Shown: positions 33,388 through 46,367, numbered from the stretch's first letter. The stretch is DNA of 64,000 nt from Corinectria fuckeliana (GCA_019137255.1 WPDH01000016.1:62001-126000); one strand, 5' to 3'. Program-made: numbers and translations. The notes: generated by a model from the letters alone, not told the origin.

Positions 33388-36258
33388 TTAAAACAGGCCC
33401 CATCGACCACGTTCCTTTGCGCCCTCTCGCTTGGAGCTCGCAGCCTGCCGGTCTCGTTCGAGGCCCTCGAGTTGTCGTAGGCTCTCCATCTTCCCGAGAA
33501 CCAACTCGAGCAACTCCTTCCGCCGGATTACCTCAAGATGCCGACGAATCTTGTTGTCTTCCTTGGCAAACTTTTCAATCTCGGCCTCGGACAGATGCCG
33601 GCCTAGGCGGAGATCCAGTTCTCGAGGGAAGTTGTAGTAAAACTCGGAGAGGAGCTCCACGTTGAGGAAGAGAACCGCCGTGGATGCCAGTTTCGTCGCT
33701 GCGGCGTCGAGGAACACCTCAGGACAGTAGTATTTGTTCTTCGACGTTGCACACTGCTTGGACTTGACCGCAAGTAGTCGCATCTTGATGATGTCCGCTC
33801 TATCACGGAGGAAGACCGCCTCACGTCCTGGGGTTGTTGTTAGCTTTACGTCTGACTCCGCAAGGACCCAAATCGGTGCTTACCCTTGCCGAGGAGGGCT
33901 GCACTGAAGCCACCAGCACCGCTCCGCCCGTCGCCTTCGACGATAATGTCACCTTTGCGTGCCTTATCCACAAAGCCCATGACCTCCTTCAACTTCCGTC
34001 GGCCACCAACATTGGTCTCGAGGTTCTTGAGCGCAGTTTCGCAGTCCTGCAGTTCCTTCTTCAGAACGCCACCCACATGCTCTCGGCCCTGGGACCATTC
34101 TCGCTCCTCAATGTCAATGTCGAACTTGTACGGCTTGATGCAGTTCTCCACCTGGTCACTGGTGCTGTAGAATCTCTCATTCAAAATGGTAGATGCTGCT
34201 TCCATAATGGCCTGTCGGGCAAAAGGGTGGCTTGCAAAGGTCGAGGTGTCGACAAGGGAGCCGATGTGTCCCTGGATCGAAGAGGAAACAGCCGTGGTGG
34301 CTAGACGCCCTACTCCTAGCTTCGTCAGTGCCGACGTGGAGGCATCCAGTTGTCGGTGCCAGTACAGAGAATCAGGCTCAGCCTTGGGCAGATCCGCGAG
34401 GTTGTCAAGCCCAGGCTTTGCCGCCGTCAGGTCGCCAATAGGCTTGTTCCAGTACCTAGCTGCAAGCAGGTCAAGGACCTTCTGGTCCAGCTCATGCTTC
34501 AGCAGCTCCTGCATCTGAGGTCGGCCGAACTCCTCTGCGAATTGCTTGAACGAATGCTTGAATGCATCCAAGCTTTCAGCAAGATACGACTCGGCCGAGA
34601 GCGGGCGGTCGTTGTATTGCACCTTGAACTCGTAGGTGGCCTCTTCAAGCTCCTGTCGGATAGCATCGCTGGTGCTCTGAAGACTAGATGACATGGTTTG
34701 TTCCAATACGTGCATGAGCTTTTTGCGTAGCGTTGTCGTTCCCACGTTGACTCCGGCATCGGCGCCGTATTCCAGAGGGTGGGACGAAAAGAAGGCGTTT
34801 TCCTGCTTGGCAATGGCTGACAGTAGGTTGATCGGGCCCTTCTTGAAGAGGCCCTGGGATTGGGGAGCCCTGCAGACGACGCCGACATATCCCAATCTCA
34901 AGGGATACTGCTGATCATTCAGGACAGATGCACCGCGAATAGGGTCAACCAGGTCCATCTTAGTCACCACACCAATCGTTCGCTCGCCTCGAGGATCGAC
35001 CCTTCGTGACGCACGGAGAGCAGTAGAGTTGGCCAAATCGACGTCAGCTGCTGAGATAGCAAGAATGACGTTGGGAGCTTGAATGTACTTGTCGCATAGT
35101 TCGGTGATTTTCTGCTTCAGTGCAAGAGGCTGGTTCGCTCCTACGACCTGGATGTATCCCGGGAGGTCGATGAGAGACAAATCGGGTACATTGGGGGAGT
35201 AAACCGTAAGGTGAATTGGGTCGTCGGAGACACATTCGGAGTCTGGCACAGCCATGTTCAGCTCAGTGAGGGTTCTCTGAATAGAAGTAAAGTCGCTAAT
35301 TCGCCTGAGGCCGAGGTCAGGAAACTCGCCGTACTCCTCCTTAGAAGACGGGGTGTTGACTAGGGTCAGCTCGATAGGTCTGCGTGTGACCATGTTGGAA
35401 CCCTTGGGGAGGAACTCATGGCCTACGATGGCTTCCAGGACGGAGCTCTTGCCCGAAGATTGAGAGCCAATGACGACAATTGACGGCAGAGTCAAGGTGC
35501 TAGACTGGCCGACTCTTTGCAAAATGCTGCGGATCTCGATCATCTTCTTCGTCAGGACCATCATCTGGTCATCTCTGGTAGCCTCATCGACGTTCCGGTT
35601 GTCCTCCTCGGGGGATTTGTCGTATCCATAGGCAGCAGCCGATGCACCAGCAAGAGCAGCAGCGCCGCTATTACTCTGGTTCGGGTCACCGCCACCGCCT
35701 GGGCCTCCGGAGCCGGTGGCAGGGTCTTCGTTGAGTCGGAGAATCTTTTGCAACCACTCGGGAACATGGACCTGTTCCTTCGTGCTTTCCCAGCCTCGCA
35801 ATGTCTGCTCGGCTACATCCCTGGCACCCCCGAAAAGGGTTGAGGCAGTGTTCGAGACGGTATCCTTGGTGTTGTTGAATATGTTAATGGCAAAAGTTCC
35901 GGCCTCTGCAGGACTGAGTTAGCGGTTGAGTTGGCAGACGAGTTGCCGCCAGGAACGTACGAGCAGCTTGATATTGAACCCAGGCAAAGGCACCAATCGC
36001 GAGGCCGCCGAACATGGCGGGCACTCGGATGAACTTGACCAGCAGCTTAGGTAAGAAGCGGGCGAAGGAGGCATTCCGCGCAGTGACGGCATTGTGGAAG
36101 GAGTTGCCCCCGTTCCACATCCGCCTCCGGGTCGCGCGGATAGCAGCATCGGCCTGGAGGAGCCCGCCGGTAGGATGGCGATGTAAATGCCGGACGGGAT
36201 GTACGGTGGCGCGTCGGGTCAAAGGCCGCAGCCCAGCGGCAAAGACTCGTCCGCTCAT
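33388..36258 (-). CDS. mgm1: Mitochondrial inner-membrane dynamin-like GTPase MGM1 (OPA1)
   Basis: Fuses inner mitochondrial membranes and shapes cristae. Three exons (35961-36258, 33884-35905, 33388-33827) give 919 residues. The start was chosen for an Arg-rich, acid-poor presequence (MSGRVFAAGLRPLTRRATV) followed by one membrane segment, PAMFGGLAIGAFAWV. An Ala/Gly-rich stretch (SGAAALAGASAAAYGYD) just before the GTPase domain is where rhomboid (Pcp1) processing occurs in yeast Mgm1, so it is a likely cleavage region. GTPase motifs: G1 GSQSSGKS, conserved TRRP threonine, G3 DLPGYIQ and G4 TKMDL. The middle and C-terminal helical regions follow, including EAVFLRDRADIIKMRLLAVKS across the last splice. 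All nucleotide-binding residues are present. It diverges from spb1. Confidence 0.95.
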
Positions 36259-36758
36259 ATCGAAAGGTCGGTCGGGGATTCGAGGAGTTGACCGACGATG
36301 TTCAAGGTCTGGGGGCCGTCAGACACGCCCGGGCGTTAGGGACAATGGGCTCGTGTGGGTGTAGCATCTAACTTCCAAGATGCTGTGTGAAGTGGTCTTA
36401 GATTGTCCGAGATGCTGGTGACGTGCATCCAGGATTATCCAACGTACGAAGACTGGTATAGATAGGCGTTGGTCCCGCAAGGCAAGTCCAACTGTCATGC
36501 GCCTGCCACAACTCGCCAATGCAATGCATACCTCCCGACGGCCCTAGGCTCTGAATTAGATAAGCAGACCCACCACGGCCCGTTTGCCGTTGCAAAAAAA
36601 AAGTTATCTATTATCACCACGTGACTGGTCTTATCACCGTGCTTCAGTCGCAAAATTTCTGGTTTCGCGGGGCCTTTTCGAACTTTTAGACGCCGTGTCG
36701 GAATTCAACCCAGTCAACTTACCTCACTTTTCTCTTTTGCCTCTTCGACGCCGCAACC
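36259..36758. promoter_or_regulatory. Divergent mgm1-spb1 promoter with GATA-like sites flanking an E-box
   Basis: 500 bases. CACGTG at 36618-36623 (bHLH/Cbf1-type box) is flanked by two copies of TTATCACC, at 36611 and 36631, exactly 20 bases apart; a further TTATC is at 36604. TTATC is the reverse of GATAA, the core of GATA-factor sites. Regulation is inferred, not shown. Confidence 0.5.
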
Positions 36759-39373
36759 ATGGCGATCCAAAAGAAGCACGGCAAAGGCCGCCTGGACAAG
36801 TGGTACAAGCTTGCCAAGGAGAAGGGTTACCGTGCCCGAGCTGCCTTTAAGCTGATCCAATTGAACAAGAAGTATGGCTTCTTGGAGAAGAGCAAGGTCC
36901 TGCTGGATCTTTGCGCTGCGCCCGGTGTGAGTATCTACCCTTCCTGGCGGATGTATGCCCATGCTAATATTCTTCTCAGTCATGGTGCCAGGTTGCAGCC
37001 GAGGTCATGCCCGTGAACAGTCTCATTGTCGGTGTCGATTTGGCCCCCATCAAGCCTATTCCTCGAGTCATCACGTTCCAGAGCGACATCACCACCGAGA
37101 AGTGTCGCGCCACTATCCGACAGCATTTCAAAACATGGAAAGCCGACACTGTCCTGCACGATGGTGCTCCCAACGTTGGTACTGCTTGGGTACAGGATTC
37201 TTTCAACCAGGCCGAGCTTGCGTTACAGGCTATGAAACTTGCCACCGAGTTTCTTGTCGAGGGGGGCACATTTGTCACCAAGGTCTTCAGATCCAAGGAC
37301 TACAACCCCTTGTTGTGGGTTCTCAACCAGCTGTTCACCAAGGTTGAAGCGACCAAGCCTCCTTCGTCGAGAAACGTGTCGGCCGAAATCTTCGTTGTTT
37401 GCAGAGGCTACAAGGCCCCAAAGAAGATAGACCCACGATTCCTCGATCCCCGATCAGTCTTTGCTGAACTCTCCGGTCCGACCCCGAACAACGAGGCCAA
37501 GGTCTACAACCCCGAAGTCAAGAAGCGAAAGCGAGACGGTTACGATGAGGACGATTACACTCAATTCAAAGAGATGCCAGCGAGTGAATTCATCGAGTCT
37601 ACCGATCCCATTGCCATCCTGGGAAGTTACAACAAACTCTCCTTTGAGCAGCCTCGGAACGGCGATGTCGCTCTCGCTGCACTAGACAAGCTACCCGAAA
37701 CGACAGGCGAGATTCGCGACTGTTGTGCCGATCTTCGGGTTCTCGGCCGCAAAGACTTCAAGCATATTCTCAAATGGCGACTGAAGGTCCGAGAGATTCT
37801 AGGATTCTCGACCAAATCAACGGAAGAGGCCGAGGAGGTGGCAGAAGTCGAACCTATGGATGAGGAGCTCCAAATCCAAACGGATTTACAGGCGATGAAG
37901 GACAAGGAGACTTCCAAGAAGAAGAGGGAGAAGCGCAGGGATAACGAGCGAAAGCAGCGAGAAATTGTGCGGATGCAGCTGAACATGACGGCTCCCATGG
38001 ATATCGGTATGGAAGAGTCGGGTCCAGTCGGCGACGGAGCCATCTTTTCGCTCAAGAAGGTCGACAAGACGGACGCCATGCGGAGAATGAACAAGGGTAG
38101 GATGGCGATTGTATCACAACCAGCACAGAAGAAAGACATGGACAGCGGTCTTGGATCTTCTGGGGAAACCGATGATGAGAGCGATGCTGAGGAGGACCGT
38201 CTGGATCGAGAGCTGGATTCCATGTACAATTCGTACAGGGAGCGCAAGGCAGAGTCTGACGCCAAGTATCGGGCCAAGAAAGCCCGTGCGGAGCATAGCG
38301 ACGATGAGTGGGAGGGTTTATCAGCCGACGAGGCCCGTGAAGAGGACGACTCTTCTGAGCTTGACGAAGAAGATGGCTCATCTGATGACGATGATGACAA
38401 TGAAACGTCCAGGAAAGGCCTGATCACGGACTTGGACTCGTCTAAAGGATCAGGTGGGTTGTCCAAGAGGGCAACGAGCTTCTTCAACCAGGATATTTTT
38501 CAAGGAATAACAGGTATTGTACCTGAGGAAGAGGAAGACTCTCTCGCTGAAGATAGCGCCGATGAGGCTATCAACGAAGAGGCAAATGCTGCTTTCGCGC
38601 AACAGTCAAAAACTCGTGTCGCGGAGGCCAGCAAGAACCTGCCACTTGATTCGGATTCGGAAATGGAAGACGACCAAGATGGGTTCGAGGTTGTCAAGCG
38701 GGACAAGGAGGATGACTGGGAGCAGCATGACAAGCGAACTGATGGAAGACCAGGTACGCCGTCCCCCTCTCTCCTCAATACTAGCAGCTTGGCTTCGAAT
38801 ACTAATTATGATCCAGATATTGATATCATCACTGCGGAGGCCATGACCCTGGCCCATGAGCTTGCCACTGGTCAAAAGACGAGCCACGATGCCATTGATG
38901 ACGGGTTCAACAAGCTTGCCTTCCGAGACCGTGACGGCCTGCCCGAGTGGTTCTTGGATGATGAAGGCAGGCACGACAAGCTTCAGAAGCCCATCACCAA
39001 GGCTGCGGCTATGGCGATCAGGGAGAAGACGCGAGCCTACAATGCTCGTCCGATCAAAAAGGTGCGGGAGGCGAAGGCACGTAAGAAGTTCAAGACGGCG
39101 CAGAGGCTCGAGAAACTCAAGAAGAAGTCGGACATGCTTGCTAGTGACGAAGGCATGACGGAGAAGGAGAAGGCCGACAGCATCCAGAGGTTGATCAGCA
39201 AGGCCAACCGCAAGAAGGCCCCGACACCGGCCAAGTTGGTAGTCGCCAAGGGCATCAACCGAGGTATCAAGGGTAGGCCGAAGGGTGTCAAGGGTCGATA
39301 CAGGATTGTGGACCCGAGGATGAAGAAGGAGTTGAGGGCGCAAAAGAGGATAGCTCAGAAGAAGAAGAGGTGA
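36759..39373 (+). CDS. spb1: SPB1, AdoMet-dependent rRNA 2'-O-methyltransferase of 60S biogenesis
   Basis: Nucleolar FtsJ-type methyltransferase that in yeast methylates the A-loop of 25S rRNA. Introns 36927-36979 and 38754-38816 give 832 residues, against 841 in yeast. The start reads MAIQKKHGKGRLDKWYKLAK. FtsJ domain: GYRARAAFKLIQLNKKYGFL with the catalytic Lys, SAM site LDLCAAPGSWCQVAAE across intron 1, DGAPNVGTAW, and FVTKVFRSKDY with the second catalytic Lys. The middle has acidic runs and a Lys/Arg-rich helix (KKKREKRRDNERKQRE). The conserved C-terminal Spb1_C domain includes DIDIITAEAMTLAHELA and GLPEWFLDDE. The second intron is 63 nt with a good ACTAAT branch site. It is in frame without a stop, so retention would only insert 21 residues. 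The gene is convergent with the JMJD7-like gene, with 52 bases between stop codons. Confidence 0.95.
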
Positions 39374-39425
39374 GGGGACTTAGAAGTAGCGGCATAGACT
39401 TAATGTGGAGTTATTATCCCCCATT

Positions 39426-40722
39426 TCATTCGACATCGGACGTCTGCGTGGCCTGCATGGTGCCCAAGCTGACGCTTCGGACGAAGGCTGACATAGGGAA
39501 GAGCGGACCACTAAACTCCATGTCATACCTAGGTCATGTTAGTAGATAGCACAACTAGCATTGCCTCCCACAGCGTAGCTGTAGGAGAGTATGGTTCTTA
39601 CCAGTAGTTGACAGCAAGCACGAAGCCCTCATCTTCTTCCGCGCATGATTGTGACACTTTATGGTACCTGGAAAAACACTAGGTGAGAACACAGTTTAAA
39701 CGGCGAGAAACCAGCTAGTTACCACATAGCAGGGAGATATAGCATGTCCCCGGGATTCAGAGTAACTCGCAGAGGTTGCGCGAGATGGGAGAATGGGGTG
39801 CAGTTGTAGTTGGGGCTGTCAGGATCCCAAGTCGCAAAGGGAACAGCTTCATCGTCCTCGTCCATCTCGAGGACCAGGCCCTGATCGTCACGGTAGTATG
39901 TCGCAGGCCTTAGAGGCTTCTCGTTGACAAGGGGGTGACAGAGCGAAGGTAACAGCACGAAGTGCTTCCTACCGAGGACCTGGACATAGATGTTCTCGTA
40001 GTTGTCCTTGTGTAAGGCAGTGACAGATTTGGAGTTGCCTATCCAAAGATTGACGGCATCCGGGGCTTTGTCAAGGGCTATGCGCGCAAAAGGGATGTCT
40101 TTTTGTACATCCGAGAAGAGCGCAATGTATTCGTCGCGAAGATTATCGTTCTCTAAGGTGAGGTAGTCTTAGTCCTGGAACTAAGAAAAACAACAGATAC
40201 TAGTTCGGCTTACGGGTCTAGGCATACCTCACCTCGGCGTCGGGGGGGAAGTCTGCGTCGGTTTCATGACGAACGAGATACTCGAGGAATCGATCAAACG
40301 GTTGGTCTTCGTAATGGGGCTTGGCGAAGACGGGGGAGTCATGGTCGGGATGGGTTGTGGGGGCGTCGGCGTTGCTGCCACGGTTCAGATTTCAGAATTC
40401 AGTCTTCCAGGAAGGATTTACACAAGTCAAGGACTGGGAGCCGAAAGAGCTGCAGGGAGAAAGCCACGCACCCGTATGGCGTAACGGCAACATTGACGAA
40501 TTGCTTCTTCAGAGCCGCGAGCAAATAGGCCGAGTTCCACTTTTGACAGGCTTTCCACGAAGAAGCACCGCCTCGGATAACAAAGGGCGTGTTGCGGGCG
40601 ACAAAGCGCATGAATTCGAGGGGGCTTGGCTCTTCAGTGAGTTCCTCGACAGCGTGACTGTTGAGCTCGTTGAAAGTGGAGAGAAGATCGTTCAGAGCGG
40701 GGTGCGTAGGATCCGACGCCAT
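39426..40722 (-). CDS. JmjC-domain 2-oxoglutarate oxygenase, JMJD7-like (lysyl hydroxylase family)
   Basis: Five exons: 40472-40722, 40233-40374, 39723-40150, 39602-39667 and 39426-39528, giving 329 residues (human JMJD7 has 316). No single frame covers more than a fragment, so the model was built by joining splice sites. Landmarks follow human JMJD7 in order: NTPFVIRGGASSWKACQKWN, VAVTPYG, PDAVNLWIGNSKSVTALHKD, NYENIYVQVLGRKHFVLLPS, PLRVTLNPGDMLYLPAMWYH and LAVNYWYDMEF. The iron-binding triad is His and Asp in LHKD plus His in WYHKV. Human JMJD7 hydroxylates a lysine in the DRG1/DRG2 GTPases; the same role here is inference. The acceptor of exon 3 (40150) was set by the E-NDNLRDEY frame and is the least certain junction. 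Confidence 0.85.
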
Positions 40723-42833
40723 TGCTTATTCCTGTCGCTGCGATTGAAGTAAAGTCAGGAGCGTCAATGGATGCTTGTAGTTGAAATTGAGAGGTTGAGA
40801 TTAAGTTAGTCGCTCAAGGCTAAAGACGTACTTACCTGCTTAGGTACCTACGGTACTAAGCTAAGTATCACTGTGATGGGAAGTGGGGAAAGAGTGAGCA
40901 AGGTAAGCAAGTAAGGTACGAACGAATATATCATTCAGGAAGGTATCTACACACAAGATGTTGGGAAAGTGTGCAGAGGATTGTGGCTGCCGCAGCACAG
41001 TCCACAAAATGCAGTCGGGGATTTCACGGGACTCTGGAATTGGAGCCCTATCTGACCCTGGACTTTGGGTGGTACCGGGGTCCTTGGCCTTTGCCAAAGC
41101 TGGTATTTCACAAGCCAGGGCCGCTGCTCAGGTTCCCAGGTAGGGCGGGGAGCAAGGACATGGGTGGCAGAGGGGAGGACTTATGTGGTTAAGTGTGTGC
41201 AAATTGATTCCTAGCAGGACCGGATTGGGATTTGTTTACCCAACGAGTGAGTGAATGATGCAAGTTGGTGAGCGGTTCATCCCAATGGGGCGTGCTAGAC
41301 CTAGATGGTAGGTAGGCCTAGGTGTACCTTGCTTTGAGACATTTCGGTTTGCACATTTCGAATAATTACCCCTGGGGAAAACAAGCGTTGAAACAAATCT
41401 GGTCTACCTGGATCGTGAAATGGGATAAATACCGAGAGGCGCTTCCCGTCACTCCGTCCCCTTTGAAAAGCGAGTTTTTGCCAGTACGAAGTAGACTAGA
41501 TAGATTGGGTACGCGGCATCCTCCACGGCACAGCCCCTGTATTTTCAGGTGGGGCGCATGATCTCCATGCCCGGTGCGGATGGGCATCAATATTGGTTTC
41601 TGCTGACCTTTATTCGTAGATAGCCGCAAAGCCCTATTGATGCTTTGTCCATTTCTGGCGTGCAGCTGCAAGCTGGCATCTGTTAGTCGAACCCTATCTC
41701 GATGCCACCTAGGTACTACATAGTACCCCAAGGAAGCGTAAGGTACCTCGTAGGGAGAGGCGCAGCATCTAAGCCACAGAAGCAGGAACAGGCTGATACA
41801 TCAACTCCATCTGGACAGTGGACACGGACTGGCACGCCCATGCCATCGGGTAGCGTAGCGGAATACTTTAGCCTACACCTTACCAATAGATGCGGCAAGA
41901 CAAGCCCTTAGCGGCTACTTGACCTCCATCCTCTTTCCCTGTTTCCCTGCCTTTTAATAAGGTTCCTTCCTTTCCTTCCCTTCCCAGCTTGCTGCCATCA
42001 TCCCACATTTACCGATTCATGTTCCTGATCCATCATCACTCTTCCCAGCCCTTGTTCGTTCCCTCTTTTCCGCCATTCCGGGCCCCCGGACTGCGAATAC
42101 AGATCGTTTCAACATCAACCATCTCGATCAATCCATGGGCTGCCGATCTTGCCTAATGAGATCGCATAGCGTCTGAGGTCTACTGGATGATATTTTCCCA
42201 CTTGCCGTACCCCCCGTGCTCACATCGCCATTTCATCTCGTCAACTCACACGGCTCTCCGCATCCACATCCACGTCTACATCCACATCCACCATTACCGT
42301 CGCCATACCCAAGTTGCCGCCGCCACCAACACCAACAAACTCTTCCTTCCCCTCGCGGTGTCGGTCTCGCCACGTGGGCATGAACCACCGCGTTGCAAGA
42401 ATCCATCATTGATGTCATCCTTCTTCGTCCCCACGCCGTCGCATAATTTGCGCCTAATACTGCGACCCGACTTGCCTTCTCACCATCACCTCGTCTCCTC
42501 CAGTGATCGAGCTTCAGATCTCGACCTGCGCTCGCCCTGTCGAACTCTAGCACACGCGTGATTTGGTCTGGAGCAGGCTGTGCCGAGGTTCGCGTTCGTC
42601 TTAGGTGCGGCCCCCGTACTCGAAGCTCGAGCATCGCACCACCTTCAGATCAGATCCCAGATCCCACCCAAGTATCAGGTCACAGCCATCCAGCCCATGT
42701 CACGCCAGCTTCCTCCGCCAGCACCACGCGAGACTCTTGCTCCTGATCCGACTTCGTCTCGCCTTCTCCCTCGCCTCGTCTAACATACCTACGAATGCGT
42801 GAGTAAAAGGCATTCGTCCGACCTCCCGTCCCC
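40723..42833. other. 2.1-kb intergenic region, divergent promoter of the JMJD7-like and SCAP genes
   Basis: No coding or RNA gene recognised. GGTACC motifs occur near 40842, 41070 and 41742. From about 41900 the forward strand is pyrimidine-rich (TTCCTTCCTTTCC...) and from 42240 it carries CATCCA/CACATC repeats, consistent with a long SCAP 5' leader. Overlapping frames in this leader are low complexity. Confidence 0.55.
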
Positions 42834-45800
42834 ATGATCTGGTACCTGTTGTACCCGTTTCGAGGGTCAGTCTCCCCTTCCCGGGACACCCCCGTCCCCT
42901 GTCCTGCGTCCCACGTCCTGCGCCCCGTCTTCCGCTTTCAAGCCCAGCTCTCAGCCCAGCTCTCAGCTCACCTTCATCTGCCAGAACAACGGAAGCGCCT
43001 GTCCTTGCTCCATCTCATCCTCTACGCCATGGACTCGCTCGCTACGGCTCCTATGCCGCCAGTCATGTCGTCGCCACCTTGCTCGTCTCCGTGGCCGTAG
43101 CAACCACGTTCATCTATCCCATCCCTTTTCTATTCACCACCGACTTCATCAATGGCGCCTCGAACCTGCCTCACCATGCCTGGACCGTCGCCCAGCCCTT
43201 GCCCTACGGCGCTGCCATTCACCCAGATGTTATGATGCGCTCCATTTGGGTTCACTCAAGCTACATGCAGGCTCTCGATCGATCCCTTCTTTCTTCAGCC
43301 CTTGAGCTTCAGGATGAGCTCCTAGGTCCCACCCAAGGCTTCAATCCTAGTGTCGCCCGTCTCGAAGACCGCCTTCTCCCCCAGGATGCCGACACCAATC
43401 TCTCTCCGAGCCAGCGTGACGCCTTCCACGCCATCAATGGCTTGACCAACCAGTCTTGGTTCTTTCACTCGCCACTCCAGTATTGGGACTGTTCCCAGGA
43501 CCGCATCTTAGGTGACCCAGATATCTTGGCAACTGTCAACGACAAGAAGAACCTGTCGACTTCCGTCAATGTCACGCTCAGGCACTCTATTGTTTTCAGC
43601 GGCAAGCGCTTCGAAGAACGTCGTCTATTAGCTGCCGACGCCCTCGTTGTCACCCTCGTCTACCTTCGAGATTCCCCCGTCGGTCGTCAGTGGGAGAGAA
43701 ATGCTGCGAGGCTCCCAGACAATATTGCTCACAAGTGGGATGTGTACCCGCCGGATGGTCGCACCTCGGAAAGTCAGCTTTACGAGTTTCACTTCAGACC
43801 AATATCTCGGCAAGATTCTGTCCTGCTGACCATCGCATACAGCTTGACTGCCTTGTACTTCTTCGTGAGCTTATCTAAGCTTCGTGCCTTCAAATCCAAG
43901 TTCGGCCTGATATTCACAGTAATCACGCAAATCGCTTTCTCTGTCATGTCCAGCTTTACCATCTGCGCCGTCTTCAGGATCGACCTATCTCGTATCCCTC
44001 GGGCAGCTTACCCTGTCGTGGTGCTAGCTATGAGCTTAGAGAACATATTCAGACTGATCAACGCTGTGATCCTAACCCCGCCCGAAGACAGCACGAGCAA
44101 TCGGATAGGCCACGCATTCGGCGAAACAGCCCATACTGCTATAGCCAGTTCCATGCAAAATGTTCTTATCCTGGTGGCACTGTCTCAATGGGTTTCGCCT
44201 GGCGTATCAGCATTCTGCATTTTCGTCGCCATAGCCATCGTTTTCGACCTTTTCTACCTTGCGACATTCTTTTTGTCGGTTCTAAGCGTTGACGTGCGAC
44301 GAACAGAGCTCAGCGACGCTCTTGCCAAAGCATCAATGCGACACAACTGGACAGCATCGGACTCGAGAACAGGCTCCGCTTGGGATCTCGTCCTTCAAGG
44401 CAGAGTTGCCTTGTCAACCCGCATCGCCGGAACCATCATCATGCTAGGATTTGTACTGATTGCACAATGGCATTTTTTCGGAGACGACGCCATCTTCCAT
44501 TTTCTTGGTCGAATTTGGCAAGGTGCGAAGCAGATTGAGGTTGAAGTCTCGGACAAGTCATCTCTCGATGGATTACACCAAGCCCGGAGCCCGAAATCCT
44601 GGCTACGACTTCAAGACCACGAAACTGCCCAGGAAATCATTAGCATCATCAAACCTTCAGCACATAGCTATGTTGCACGTGTCTATGAGCCCGTCATCTT
44701 TGTACTGAAGGGCTCTGATCGAAAGCCTCATTCCAAGGAACCGACTCTTCTGCCAGCTGCACACGACTTCATCAACCACCAGCTCACCCGCTTTTTAGTC
44801 ATTGTTATTGTAGTCGTTGCTGCTATTCGGCTACTGACTAACTATCTACTATGGGAAGATGAGGCCGACGACGATGAAAACCACCACTCGGATAGTGATC
44901 CTCTATTATCGGTCAAATCGTTCTCAGGATGGCATAAGCTAGACATTGCCATGCTAGCAGCGTCTTCTGATGGCCATGTGGTGTCAGTCGGGCTTGATCG
45001 GCTAATCAGCATGTGGGATGTCCGCCCTGGTGGCTTAAACTACTTGATCACGGACGGGGCAAAGAATGAAGACGCACTTTTCCCTGTTCTAGCTTTGGCT
45101 ATGGACGATGACTCCAGGTGGCTTGCTATTCTGTCACCGTACAAGGCGACATTGTGGAACCTTGAAAGAAGGACATGGGGGCGTACGCTACCAGTTAATC
45201 TCTCCAGCCAGAAGCCGGAGGCGTTTTTCTTTGCGCCCTCTGGCCAAAGTGACAGAATGCCAAGACTGGTGCTGGTGCGGCGAAATGGGACGCTCACCGA
45301 GTATATAATCGACGCTGGTGAGGCAAGGGACTTTAGCGTCTGCAGGAGCCCACTCACCTGTGTCCAGCCCCTCATCGACAAAGGTATGAGATAATGTCGA
45401 ATCGTTGCCAATATGGTAAATGCTAACATATGTCGTCTTAGGAAGCAAGCAATCGTTGCCAGGAAAGGTGTCGGTCGTCACAGCATCCCGACGAGGATGT
45501 GTTCACACAGCAACCCGGGAACCATCATCATGGAACTCGCGTAGCGTGGAGCTTGAAGGACTCAACAGCCATGAGGTGCACCAAGTCGTTCCGCTATCAT
45601 CATTGGGGCTGTTTCTTATTGCCGGATCGGACCGCGTTCATCTCGTCGATGTAGAAGACCACAACCTCATCCATACGTTTCAAACGGAAGCCATGAATCC
45701 ACGCTCGCTCCAGAGCACGCATTCTCCACGTCAGTCGGCGCCGACGGGCACTAGAGGTCTAACGTGGTTTACGCTCTGTTATACCGAGGTCGAGTCTGGG

Positions 45801-46367
45801 GACTGTATCGTGCATACATATGTGCCCCCGGAAGACAACGACCTGATATGCTTTGATAGCTCTGCCACTCCGATTAGCAGAGGCTGGTGCTCCTGGGATT
45901 CGGCCAAGGAGACGAGGAAACGCGTTGAGAATCCTGGAACATGGGATGTCCTGTCCGATGGTAGCGTTGTAGGTGTCCGGCAGAATTGTGGCACTGCGAT
46001 TGGGAGCCAGCAACGAGTGGGCGGGTTACGGCATAGGTCTCCGCGCAAAGAAACTGGCAGGGATATCTTTGGACGCTGGGAGATGTGGACGGTCTCCCAA
46101 TGTGGCCGACTACGAACGGACGAAGCCCAACCGCTGTTCAAGAACGACGAGAGGTCTGGCCATCTGATCGTGCCGGAGCTTGGCCCAATGATCAAGGTGG
46201 GACAGAGATCGGTGGCTTTCAGCTTTGGCAACGTAGTCAAGTTGCTCACGGTGGGTGGTCACGAGCGATTCGAGGCCAGCACAGAAGGGAACGATCGGCA
46301 TCATCTGAAAGTGGGAAGCAGGCGTCGCAAAGCCGGTGTGGTGTCTCAGCCAAGTGCTTGGAGCTAA
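42834..46367 (+). CDS. SREBP cleavage-activating protein (SCAP/Scp1) with sterol-sensing domain and WD repeats
   Basis: Sterol sensor that binds SREBP in the ER membrane and controls its release when sterol or oxygen is low. Introns 42866-42984 and 45384-45441 give 1118 residues. The 32-nt first exon encodes MIWYLLYPFRG and joins in phase to TTEAPVLAPSHPLRHGLARY. An N-terminal membrane helix (TLLVSVAVATTFIYPIPFLF) precedes a long lumenal loop with N-glycosylation motifs. The sterol-sensing domain spans about residues 260-460: YSLTALYFFVSLSKLRAFKS, FGLIFTVITQIAFSVMSSFT, and the run PVVVLAMSLENIFRLINAVI. Its LYFF corresponds in place to the sterol-responsive YIYF of animal SCAP. A last helix near residue 600 leads into the cytosolic C-terminal WD-like region (GHVVSVGLDRLISMWDVRPG). 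Fission yeast Scp1 and Aspergillus lineages differ in keeping SCAP, so its presence is a useful regulatory marker. Confidence 0.9.
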
